A stretch of DNA of 64,000 nucleotides from contig NZ_JBEPNO010000002.1 of assembly GCF_040546275.1 (NCBI RefSeq), positions 496,001 through 560,000 of the forward strand, written 5' to 3'. Each line of letters begins with the position of its first letter. Within the stretch, counting starts at the first letter, position 1. Positions 1 to 7,497 of this stretch are shown piece after piece. This DNA is from Nakamurella sp040546275. GTDB taxonomy: Bacteria > Actinomycetota > Actinomycetes > Mycobacteriales > Nakamurellaceae. Under the pieces are notes generated by a model. That model made no database searches, had not been told where the DNA came from, and was given only the letters and a program-made list of their open reading frames with translations. The translations under genes and the position numbers were made by a program.

Positions 1-1100
1 ATCAGGCCGCCGGTGGAGAAGGCCCTGGCGCCGAAGCGATCCGACAGTGCGCCGGAGACCGGACCGGCGACCAGGAACCCGATCGTCAGCGGCAACATGT
101 AGATGCCGGCCCAGAGGGGTGTGTCGGCGAATTCGTACCCGTGCAGCGGCAGCCAGATGCCCTGCAACCAGATGATGAGGATGAACTGCAACCCGCCGCG
201 AGCCATGGCCGAGGCGAAGTTGACGATGTTGCCCGCGGTGAACGCCCTGATCCTGAACAGCTTGAGGTTGATCATCGGGTCGGTCACCCGGTTCTCGATC
301 ACCACGAAGGCGACCAGAAGGGCGAGTCCGAGGATGACGCCGGTCAGGACCATCGGGCTCGTCCAGCCCATGGTGTGGTTGCCGTAGGGCTGCAGGCCGT
401 AGGTGATGGCCACCAGCACGCCGATCAGGCCGAGGCCGAACGTCAGGTTGCCCCACCAGTCGATTCGTTGGTGACGCTGCCTGTCCCGGGGCTTGTCGTG
501 GAGCGTCCGGTAGCCGATCCAGGTGCCCCAGATCCCGACCGGCACGCTGACCCAGAAGACCGCCCGCCAGTGCCATTCCGAGAGCAGACCGCCGATCACC
601 AGGCCGAGGAACGATCCCGCCAATCCCGCTACCTGGTTGACGCCCAACGCGAAGCCGCGCCGGTCCGCGGGGAAGGCGTCCGTGATGATGGCCGTCGAGT
701 TGGCGGTCAGCATCGCCCCGCCGACGCCCTGCAGCACCCGGAGTGCGATGAGTTCGACCGCACCGGCCGATCCGCTGTTCGGGACGAGCGCGCAGGCAAT
801 GGATCCGACCGTGAAGATGGCAAATCCGAGATTGAACAGCTTGGCTCGTCCGTATTGATCGCCGAGGCGGCCGAACGTCACCACCAGGACGGCGGTGACC
901 AGCATGTACCCCATCAGCATCCAGAGCAGGTAGCTGATGTTCTGCGGTGCCAACGGGTCGAGCCCCAGTCCGGCGAAGATCGCCGGCAGGGAGATCAGCA
1001 GGATCGACGAGTTCAACGTCGCAGCCAGGATGCCGACGGTGGTGACGGTCAGCGCCACCCGGCGGTCGTGCGTGGCGGTGTGTGCGGATGTCGCGGTCAC
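1..1100 (-). CDS. MFS drug/proton antiporter (DHA2-like), 3' end cut off by window
   Basis: Integral membrane transporter of the major facilitator superfamily, probably a DHA2-type exporter (14-TM class); substrate unknown. The reading frame starts at a GTG at 1100 preceded by GAGAGGGA and runs without a stop to position 1, giving about 366 residues. The N-terminus has a short polar stretch, then a helix containing NSSILLISLPAIF, which is typical of DHA2 exporters. A GRLGDQYGRAK loop (MFS motif A) follows near residue 80, then an LQGVGGAMLTANS helix. The frame near position 1 still reads GALSDRFGAR, a second motif-A-like loop, so only the C-terminal helices are missing. No regulator is directly adjacent. 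The family is certain; the substrate is not. Confidence 0.85.
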   Translation of the reverse strand, partial: MTATSAHTATHDRRVALTVTTVGILAATLNSSILLISLPAIFAGLGLDPLAPQNISYLLWMLMGYMLVTAVLVVTFGRLGDQYGRAKLFNLGFAIFTVGSIACALVPNSGSAGAVELIALRVLQGVGGAMLTANSTAIITDAFPADRRGFALGVNQVAGLAGSFLGLVIGGLLSEWHWRAVFWVSVPVGIWGTWIGYRTLHDKPRDRQRHQRIDWWGNLTFGLGLIGVLVAITYGLQPYGNHTMGWTSPMVLTGVILGLALLVAFVVIENRVTDPMINLKLFRIRAFTAGNIVNFASAMARGGLQFILIIWLQGIWLPLHGYEFADTPLWAGIYMLPLTIGFLVAGPVSGALSDRFGARAFSTGGL

Positions 1101-1174
1101 AGGCGTCCCTCTCGGTCGTTACTGATGCTAACGACACGAGCGACAACGAGACAAGAGGGGCCATGTGAACGCTG

Positions 1175-1579
1175 TCACCCCGCCTGATGGCCTCGATAGT
1201 CGCCAATGCTCCAGGCGTTGCCTTCCGGATCATGGAAGCCGAACTCCGCACTGCCGTAGTCGGTCTGCGCGAACGGTCGGCTGATCGTCCAGCCTGCCTC
1301 CTGGACTCGCGTGTGAAGTGCGGCCACGTCGGTGGTGACGAGGTAGACGGTTCCTTGGCCGGGACCGCCTGCGCCCCCGGACCATGACTTCTCGCCGGCG
1401 TCGCTCCCGAACATGATGCCGCCACCTTCGGGCCACAGCAGCTCGGCGTGGCTGACCGCGCGGTCCTCGCCGGGATAGACGACGGATTCGGTAAAACCGA
1501 GAACGCCGGTCAGGTAGCCGATGGCGGCCGGTGCATCTCGGTAGGACAGGGTGGGCCAGGTGCCGGGATTGTTTGTCAT
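1175..1579 (-). CDS. VOC (glyoxalase/bleomycin-resistance fold) protein
   Basis: Small 134-residue protein of the vicinal oxygen chelate superfamily. It has the family order of one beta-alpha-beta-beta-beta module followed by a second: DAPAAIGYLTGVLGF near the start, then the C-terminal FHDPEGNAWSIGDY, which is the usual end of PhnB/glyoxalase-like members. Members bind metal and act as lyases, dioxygenases or drug-binding proteins; nothing here fixes the substrate. It lies 88 bp downstream of an AraC-type regulator on the same strand, a pairing often seen for such proteins, so co-transcription is likely. Confidence 0.85.
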   Translation of the reverse strand: MTNNPGTWPTLSYRDAPAAIGYLTGVLGFTESVVYPGEDRAVSHAELLWPEGGGIMFGSDAGEKSWSGGAGGPGQGTVYLVTTDVAALHTRVQEAGWTISRPFAQTDYGSAEFGFHDPEGNAWSIGDYRGHQAG

Positions 1580-1667
1580 GCACCAAGCATTGCCCGCCCT
1601 GGCTGCCCTCGTCTTGCAAGAATGTGAAACTGGCGGCAGAAAATTGCGCCTGGGGGCGTGGGGGTGA

Positions 1668-2486
1668 TCAGTCCCGTTGGGAGAGCCACGCGGTTGCGCT
1701 GCAGCCGGCGAACTGTCGCCATTCCGCGGCCAGGTGGGCCTGGTCGCTGTAGCCGCAGTCCACCGCGATGGCGGCGAGAGCAGGTCGGCGGGGGGAACGC
1801 AGTTCGTCTACCGTTCGGTCGAATCGGGTGACCCTGGCGAGATCTTTGGCCGTCAGACCGGTCTCGGCTCTCATCTGGTCGCTGAGATAGCGGCGTGACC
1901 ATCCCACCTCGGCCGCGACGGCGCCGATCTGCATCTGCCCGCCCGACGTGGCGATCAACCGCCAGGCCTGACGGAGCTCCGGCCGCGGTAGTGATGCCCC
2001 GTCCAGTCGCCGTGAGATCCAGGACCGAACGGCGACCGCCGCGGCCGACGCGGCCAGACGTCCCTCGGTGAGGTCGGCCAGAGCCGGATCGCCGTCGGCT
2101 TTGAGCAGATCGCCGAGTTCGACCACTTGGCCCGCCAGTTCACCGGCCGGCATCCCGAAGAGGGCCCGCGACGCGAAAGGATGCACGGCCAACTGGATCC
2201 CGACCCCTGGTTCCTGCTGCGGCAGTTGGACAGGGGCGGTGTGCAGGCCGCCGACGGGAGCAGCGAACGAGCGCATCCGGACGCGATCGCCCACCAGAAC
2301 TCCGATCGGAATGGTGCCGGCCAGCGACAGGACGATCGTCAACCACGGGGAGGGCAGCCCGGGGTGGATGCGGTCCGGTGTCGCGGGTTCGCGGTAGTAG
2401 AACGACCGTTTGACGGCGTGCGAAGCCGGCCCGATCGTGCGCAACTCGCGGAAGTCCGCCGGGTCCTCGACGCCGGTCGTCGTCAT
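1668..2486 (-). CDS. AraC-family transcriptional regulator
   Basis: Protein of 272 residues. The N-terminal two thirds look like a ligand-sensing domain of the kind found in AraC regulators with an extended N-terminus (SFYYREP, then IGVLVGDRVRMRSFAAPVGG). The C-terminal 100 residues are a double helix-turn-helix: IGAVAAEVGWSRRYLSDQM and LAAIAVDCGYSDQAHLAAE, ending in the usual aromatic/Trp tail. It probably controls the downstream VOC gene. The effector is unknown. Confidence 0.88.
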   Translation of the reverse strand: MTTTGVEDPADFRELRTIGPASHAVKRSFYYREPATPDRIHPGLPSPWLTIVLSLAGTIPIGVLVGDRVRMRSFAAPVGGLHTAPVQLPQQEPGVGIQLAVHPFASRALFGMPAGELAGQVVELGDLLKADGDPALADLTEGRLAASAAAVAVRSWISRRLDGASLPRPELRQAWRLIATSGGQMQIGAVAAEVGWSRRYLSDQMRAETGLTAKDLARVTRFDRTVDELRSPRRPALAAIAVDCGYSDQAHLAAEWRQFAGCSATAWLSQRD

Positions 2487-2547
2487 GTGGCCAGCGTAGT
2501 GCGGTGGGACAGTCGGAGGCCCGGTAATTGCACAGCGGCCGCACGGA

Positions 2548-3792
2548 TCAGTGACCCAGATGTGCCGTCACCGCGTTGGCCGCCCGCCGGCCCGAGACCA
2601 GAGCGCCCTGGATGGAGGCGGTGTCGCGGTGGTCGCCCGCGACGAACAGCCCATCGCCCAGATCGACCGGCTGACGGTGCACGAGGGGGGCGCCCTGGGT
2701 GGGCAGGGCGCCGGTGATGTCGTGCCGGATCACCAGGTCCCAGTCGGTGGTCGACGCGCCGTACATCCGGGCGAGATGTCGGCGCACCTCCACCTCGTCC
2801 GCTTCGTCCGGCAGCAGGGTGGTGGCCTGCACCAGATGTCGTCCGGTCGGGGCGTAACCGGGGGCGGCGTGCGTCATCACGGCGGTGTTGACCACCGGCC
2901 CACCGGCCCGGCCGGCGCTGTCGACGAACAGCAGATTGCGCTGGGTGGGTGCCTCCTGGGTCGAGAACCAATACGTGCGTAGCCCTTTCATCGTCGGGAC
3001 CGGAGTCGTCAGCAAAGCTGCCGCGGTCACCGGGTCCGTCGCGACGACGACCACCCGCGCCGTCCGATCGCCCTGGTCGGTCCGGACGACCAGGGCGCCG
3101 CCAGATCCGGTGAGCTCCAGGGCCCTGATGCCCAGATCCACCGGTCGCCGTAGCCGGGCAGCGAGCTGCATGGGCAGGGCGGACATGCCGGTGGCCGGGA
3201 CGCCAGGGGTGCGGAGCAGGAAGCTCCGCAGCAGCAGCCGGGTGAAGTTGGCCGAGGTGGCGCCGGAGGCATCCGCGACCACGCCGGTGAGAAACGGCTC
3301 GAGGACCTCGTGCCGCAGTCGGCCGGTGACCTTCGCGCGGTCGAGCGAGTGCTTCAGATCGGTGTCCGGACTGGAGATCAGCCGGCGGACGCTACCGAGC
3401 GACGGCGCCGCCCATCGGCCCAGCCTGGCCAGTTCCAAGGGGTTGAGGTAGCCGCTGGTCAACGTCCTGCCCAGGAGGCGGGGTGACCGGCGGGGATCCC
3501 CGAGCACCTTCGTCCCGGTCCGTCCGGTCACCGCCACGCCGGCATCGAAGGTGCGCAGGTCCAGCGCCGTCCCGTCGATGAACTTCTTGATGGCCGGGTA
3601 CGCGGGGTTGATCAACTGGAACCCGCGGTCGCAGCGAAATCCGTCGATGACGTCGGTGCGGACCCGCCCGCCGACGTCGTCGCCGGCCTCGATCACCTCG
3701 ACGGTGTGGCCCCGACTCTCCAACGTCGTCGCACAGAGCAGACCCGCCAGGCCCGCGCCGATGACCAGGACGTCTGGCCGGTGCTCAGTCAT
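2548..3792 (-). CDS. FAD-dependent oxidoreductase (amine oxidase / phytoene-desaturase-like)
   Basis: A 414-residue flavoprotein. The N-terminus carries a dinucleotide-binding Rossmann motif (VLVIGAGLAGLLCA) followed by the GG doublet of FAD-dependent amine oxidases (GDDVGGRVRTD). The C-terminus has the second FAD signature GLFVAGDHRDTASIQGAL. Relatives include protoporphyrinogen oxidase, phytoene desaturase-like proteins and many uncharacterised actinobacterial oxidoreductases. The gene starts 36 bp after a ketopantoate-reductase-like gene on the same strand. No carotenoid or heme genes are nearby, so the reaction cannot be named. Confidence 0.82.
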   Translation of the reverse strand: MTEHRPDVLVIGAGLAGLLCATTLESRGHTVEVIEAGDDVGGRVRTDVIDGFRCDRGFQLINPAYPAIKKFIDGTALDLRTFDAGVAVTGRTGTKVLGDPRRSPRLLGRTLTSGYLNPLELARLGRWAAPSLGSVRRLISSPDTDLKHSLDRAKVTGRLRHEVLEPFLTGVVADASGATSANFTRLLLRSFLLRTPGVPATGMSALPMQLAARLRRPVDLGIRALELTGSGGALVVRTDQGDRTARVVVVATDPVTAAALLTTPVPTMKGLRTYWFSTQEAPTQRNLLFVDSAGRAGGPVVNTAVMTHAAPGYAPTGRHLVQATTLLPDEADEVEVRRHLARMYGASTTDWDLVIRHDITGALPTQGAPLVHRQPVDLGDGLFVAGDHRDTASIQGALVSGRRAANAVTAHLGH

Positions 3793-3828
3793 GCCCTCAT
3801 GGTGGCACGCGGTCCCGGGGGACCCGCC

Positions 3829-4842
3829 TCAGCTGCGGGCGGCCGCGTCGACGAGCGAGGTGAGTTCGTCGAAGCCGACGGTGCCGGGCGGGAGCCCCTG
3901 GCGGGCCAGATCGTTCGCCACCCGACGGAGGGTCTGGTTGACCGGCGTCGGGATGCCATGGAGCCGCCCGAGCAGCACGATCTCGCCTGACAGGTAGTCG
4001 GCCTCGATGTTCCCGGTCCCGCGGGTCATGCTCTGCCAGGTCGATCCGCCGCCCCGTGGGTGCCCGGGAATGTCCGCAGTGGCAAGCCGGACCCGGACCC
4101 CGGCATCCTCCTGCGGATCGGCGAAGTCGATTCCGGCGCCGAGGAGTACCTTTTCGCCCTCGGATCTGGCCCTCATCAACAGGGCGAGCGCGGCGTCGCC
4201 CTCGATCGGACCGCCGATGGCCTCGAGGGCATTGCCGAGGTTGGCCAGCAGCTTGGTGTACTTCCAGCGCATCACGCCCGCGCTCGGATGGCCGCCGATC
4301 AGGCATCGCTCCAGGTCGGCGCAGACCCGGCTGGTCAGATCGTCGGTTCCGGACGGATAGGCCCCGATGGTGAGGACACCGATCAGTGGATCGCCGTAGG
4401 CCGCGATCCGGCCCGGGGCCAGGTGGCCGGCCGGCAGCATCACGCAGATGCCGTAGACCCTGGCGAATCTGCGCAGCGCGAGTCGTTCGCCCTCGGCGCC
4501 GTTCTGCGCGCAGAAGATCGGGAGCAGTTCCCCGGCCGTTCCCCCGCCGGCGACCGGCTGGGCACTCCAGAGATCGAGCGCTTCGATGCTCTGCTGCACC
4601 TTCACGCCCAGGACGAGGACGTCGTCGGGCTCCAGCTTCACCTCGTCAGGACCGGACACGACGGGAAGGTCCAACGTGCTGGTGCCCCGGGGCGTGGCAA
4701 ACTCCAGACCGTCGGAGGCCATCGCCTGACCATGGGCGCCACGGGCGACCAGGATCACCGAGTGGCCCCCTTGGAAGAGGGCAGCGCCGATCGATCCGCC
4801 GACGGCTCCTGCGCCGATCACGATGTATCTCACGCTCGACAC
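3829..4842 (-). CDS. Ketopantoate reductase (ApbA/PanE) family protein
   Basis: A 337-residue NAD(P)-dependent 2-oxo-acid reductase-like protein. The N-terminus shows the GxGxxG nucleotide-binding loop (YIVIGAGAVGGSIG). The helical C-terminal domain carries a YTKLLANLGNALEA segment, with the conserved Lys of the family, and the second helix RSEGEKVLLGAGIDF. True PanE makes pantoate for coenzyme A, but actinobacteria carry several paralogues; no pan genes are adjacent, so I leave the symbol empty. The start may be the GTG at 4842 or the GTG at 4833; the latter would give VRYIVIG, closer to the family N-terminus. Confidence 0.82.
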   Translation of the reverse strand: MSSVRYIVIGAGAVGGSIGAALFQGGHSVILVARGAHGQAMASDGLEFATPRGTSTLDLPVVSGPDEVKLEPDDVLVLGVKVQQSIEALDLWSAQPVAGGGTAGELLPIFCAQNGAEGERLALRRFARVYGICVMLPAGHLAPGRIAAYGDPLIGVLTIGAYPSGTDDLTSRVCADLERCLIGGHPSAGVMRWKYTKLLANLGNALEAIGGPIEGDAALALLMRARSEGEKVLLGAGIDFADPQEDAGVRVRLATADIPGHPRGGGSTWQSMTRGTGNIEADYLSGEIVLLGRLHGIPTPVNQTLRRVANDLARQGLPPGTVGFDELTSLVDAAARS

Positions 4843-5006
4843 GGTGCCACAGGAGACCGGTCCACCTCACGCCGGATGTGGTCGTGCGAGGCCACTCCGC
4901 GGCTGTCGGCCCACAGCGATAGGGTCGTGGTCGAAGTCGAACCAGCCCGCAGACTGCCGTCTGCGTGTCATCCTCCTTGCCCAGTGTGCCCACCGTCGGA
5001 GTCAAC

Positions 5007-5843
5007 ATGTCGTTCACCGACGCGCCGCCTACCTCGCGACGCGCCCTGATCCGCCGCCCTTCTCCGCACCTGGCCGACGGGCTGATCACCCACATCGACC
5101 GGAGCCCGATCGACATCGATCTGGCCGGGGAGCAGTGGCAGGGATACGCCGACGCCCTGACCGCCAACGGGTGGCAGACGCTCGAGGTGCCGGCGGCACC
5201 GGAGTGTCCGGACTCGGTGTTCGTCGAGGACTCCGTGGTGATGTTCGCCGGGACCGCGGTGATCAGCAATCCCGGTGCGGACGAGCGCAAACCGGAGACC
5301 GCGGGAACCGCGGAGACGTTGACCGGCCTCGGGTATCCGGTCCAGATCATGACCAGGGGCGTCCTGGACGGCGGCGACGTGCTCAAGATCGGGTCGTTGG
5401 TCTACGTCGGTCGCGGTGGCCGCACGGACGCAGCCGGAGTGGCCGAGTTCCGGTCGTTCCTGGAACCGTTGGGCGCCAGGGTGATCGCTGTCCCCTTGAC
5501 GAAGGTCCTGCATCTCAAATCGGCGATCACCGCCCTGCCCGACGGCTCGATCATCGGGTATCCGCCCATCGTCGACGACCCGTCGTTCTTCCCTCACTTC
5601 CGGCCGATGCCGGAGGAGGCCGGGTCCCATGTCGTCGACCTCGGAGACGGGCGGCTCCTGATGGCGTCGTCCGCTCCGCGTTCGGCCGAGATGATCGCCG
5701 ACCTCGGTTACGAACCGGTCCTGGTCGACATCACCGAATTCGAGAAGATGGAGGGCTGTGTCACCTGCTTGTCCGTCCGTCTCCGATCCGATCCAGCGGC
5801 ATCCGGCACGGCGATCCCCGCAACGCATCCCACAAAGGAGTGA
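5007..5843 (+). CDS. Dimethylargininase / amidinotransferase-family hydrolase
   Basis: About 278 residues of the guanidine-modifying (pentein) superfamily. It contains the substrate-side segment PDSVFVEDSVVMF, a GGDVLKIG turn, the catalytic-His region VLHLKSAIT and a C-terminal catalytic Cys in GCVTCLSVR, all in family order. Known members hydrolyse dimethylarginine or arginine to citrulline. I prefer the ATG at 5007, which has a GGAG eight bases upstream, over a GTG at 4965. Only 3 bp separate its stop from dhaK, so it appears to be the first gene of the dihydroxyacetone kinase operon, an odd metabolic partner. Confidence 0.85.
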   Translation: MSFTDAPPTSRRALIRRPSPHLADGLITHIDRSPIDIDLAGEQWQGYADALTANGWQTLEVPAAPECPDSVFVEDSVVMFAGTAVISNPGADERKPETAGTAETLTGLGYPVQIMTRGVLDGGDVLKIGSLVYVGRGGRTDAAGVAEFRSFLEPLGARVIAVPLTKVLHLKSAITALPDGSIIGYPPIVDDPSFFPHFRPMPEEAGSHVVDLGDGRLLMASSAPRSAEMIADLGYEPVLVDITEFEKMEGCVTCLSVRLRSDPAASGTAIPATHPTKE

Positions 5844-5846
5844 GAG

Positions 5847-6848
5847 ATGAAGAAGATCATCAACAGTCCGTCCACCGTGGTGGACGAGGCCCTCGACGGC
5901 ATGGCAGCGGCTCATCCCGACCTGCTGACCCTGCACCGTGAGCCGACCTACGTGACGAGGGCCGACGGTCCCATCGCCGGCAAGGTCGCGCTCGTCTCCG
6001 GCGGCGGCAGCGGTCACGAGCCGATGCATGTCGGCTACGTCGGCGCCGGGATGTTGGATGCAGCGGTCCCGGGAGCCATGTTCACCTCGCCGACCCCGGA
6101 CCAGATCCTGGACGCGACCAAGGCCGTGGACGGCGGCGCCGGGGTGCTGCACATCGTGAAGAACTACACGGGCGACGTCCTCAACTTCGAGATGGCCGCC
6201 GAGCTGGCACAGGCCGAGGACATCCAGGTCTCCGCAGTGGTCGTCGATGACGACGTCGCGGTCAAGGACTCCACCTGGACCGCCGGTCGACGCGGGGTCG
6301 GCGGCACGGTGCTGCTCGAGAAGATCGCCGGCGCCGCGGCCGCCCGCGGGGACGATCTCGCGTCGGTCACCGCCATCGCCCAGCGGGTCAACGCCAAGGT
6401 CCGGTCGATGGGCATGGCTCTGCGGGCCTGCACCGTCCCGCACTCCGGGGAGCCGTCGTTCACCCTGGCCGAGGACGAGATGGAGATCGGTATCGGGATC
6501 CACGGCGAACCTGGACGGGAGACCCGCAAGCTCGCACCGGCGGACGAGATCGTCGAGATCCTCCTGTCGGCCATCCTCGAGGATCTACCGTTCTCCGCCG
6601 GCGACCGGACGCTGCTGTTCGTCAACGGAATGGGTGGCACGCCCGAGGTCGAGCTCTACCTCGCCTACAATTCGGCTCGAAAGTATCTGGCAGGCAAGGG
6701 TATCGAGGTGGAACGGTCGCTGGTCGGCAATTACATCACGGCGCTGGAGATGCAAGGTATGTCCATCACCCTGCTGCAGCTCGACGACGAGTTCGTCGAG
6801 CTGTGGGATGCGCCGGTCCACACCGTCGCCCTTCGAAGAGGATTGTGA
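5847..6848 (+). CDS. dhaK: Dihydroxyacetone kinase, substrate-binding subunit DhaK
   Basis: A 333-residue subunit that binds dihydroxyacetone covalently through a histidine and receives phosphate from ADP bound to DhaL. The family start (KKIINSPSTVVDEALDGM) and the glycine-rich substrate loop GGGSGHEPMHVGYVG with its histidine are present, as are GALFTSP-like and IVKNYTGDVLNFEMAAE segments. The length matches PTS-type DhaK (about 330-356). The ATG follows an AAAGGAGTGAG ribosome-binding site. It is followed by dhaL after 4 bp and by dhaM, a complete PTS-dependent kinase set. Confidence 0.96.
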   Translation: MKKIINSPSTVVDEALDGMAAAHPDLLTLHREPTYVTRADGPIAGKVALVSGGGSGHEPMHVGYVGAGMLDAAVPGAMFTSPTPDQILDATKAVDGGAGVLHIVKNYTGDVLNFEMAAELAQAEDIQVSAVVVDDDVAVKDSTWTAGRRGVGGTVLLEKIAGAAAARGDDLASVTAIAQRVNAKVRSMGMALRACTVPHSGEPSFTLAEDEMEIGIGIHGEPGRETRKLAPADEIVEILLSAILEDLPFSAGDRTLLFVNGMGGTPEVELYLAYNSARKYLAGKGIEVERSLVGNYITALEMQGMSITLLQLDDEFVELWDAPVHTVALRRGL

Positions 6849-6852
6849 ATAC

Positions 6853-7497
6853 ATGGGGTACGACGCCGAGTCACTGGTGAAGGCCGTCCGGGCGCTGGGT
6901 GCGGAGATCGCCCACCGCCGGGCCGAGCTCACCCATCTCGACCAGGAGATCGGTGACGGCGACCACGGCGAGAACCTGGCCCGCGGCTTCTCCGCAGTTC
7001 TCACCAAGCTGCGCGCTGCCGAACCGGAGACACCCTCGAAGGTGCTGTCCCTGGTCGCCACCACGCTGATCTCGACGGTCGGCGGTGCCTCGGGGCCGCT
7101 CTTCGGGACGGCGTTCCTCCGCGCATCGACCGTCATCGGGACCGCCACCGAGCTCGACGGAACCCTGGTCGCCTCGGCCCTGGTAGCGGCGAGGGACGGC
7201 GTCGTGGCCCGGGGCAAGGCCGAGGTCGGAGACAAGACCATGGTCGATGCGCTGAGTCCGGCCGCCGAGGCCGCGACCGCGGCCGCTGCCCAGGGCGCCG
7301 ATGTCGCCGGGGTGCTGGCCGCCGCGGCCGCTGCGGCCGCCGCCGGGGCGGAATCGACCAGGCCGCTCCAGGCCCGCAAGGGCCGGGCGTCCTATCTGGG
7401 TGAACGCTCCATCGGTCACGTCGACCCCGGTGCACAGAGCACCACCTACCTGCTGGACTCGCTGGCGCTCAGCGCGGCCAGTCACACGGAGGACTGA
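6853..7497 (+). CDS. dhaL: Dihydroxyacetone kinase, ADP-binding subunit DhaL
   Basis: A 214-residue helical-barrel subunit that holds ADP through two Mg ions. The metal-binding segment LDQEIGDGDHGENLARGF contains the three aspartates and His of the family, followed by the nucleotide loop VGGASGPLFGTAF and the GDKTMVDAL motif. The C-terminal ARKGRASYLGERSIGHVDPG is the usual lid. A run of alanines before it (near residues 140-165) is longer than usual. The start ATG lies just after the dhaK stop. The stop overlaps the dhaM start (TGATG), so translation is probably coupled. Confidence 0.95.
   Translation: MGYDAESLVKAVRALGAEIAHRRAELTHLDQEIGDGDHGENLARGFSAVLTKLRAAEPETPSKVLSLVATTLISTVGGASGPLFGTAFLRASTVIGTATELDGTLVASALVAARDGVVARGKAEVGDKTMVDALSPAAEAATAAAAQGADVAGVLAAAAAAAAAGAESTRPLQARKGRASYLGERSIGHVDPGAQSTTYLLDSLALSAASHTED

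Noticed and set aside
141..1187. Long plus-strand open frame of 348 codons
   Set aside because: It is antisense to the MFS transporter, and its product is a highly charged Asp/Arg/Gln/His-rich sequence with no fold, as expected from the opposite strand of a high-GC gene.
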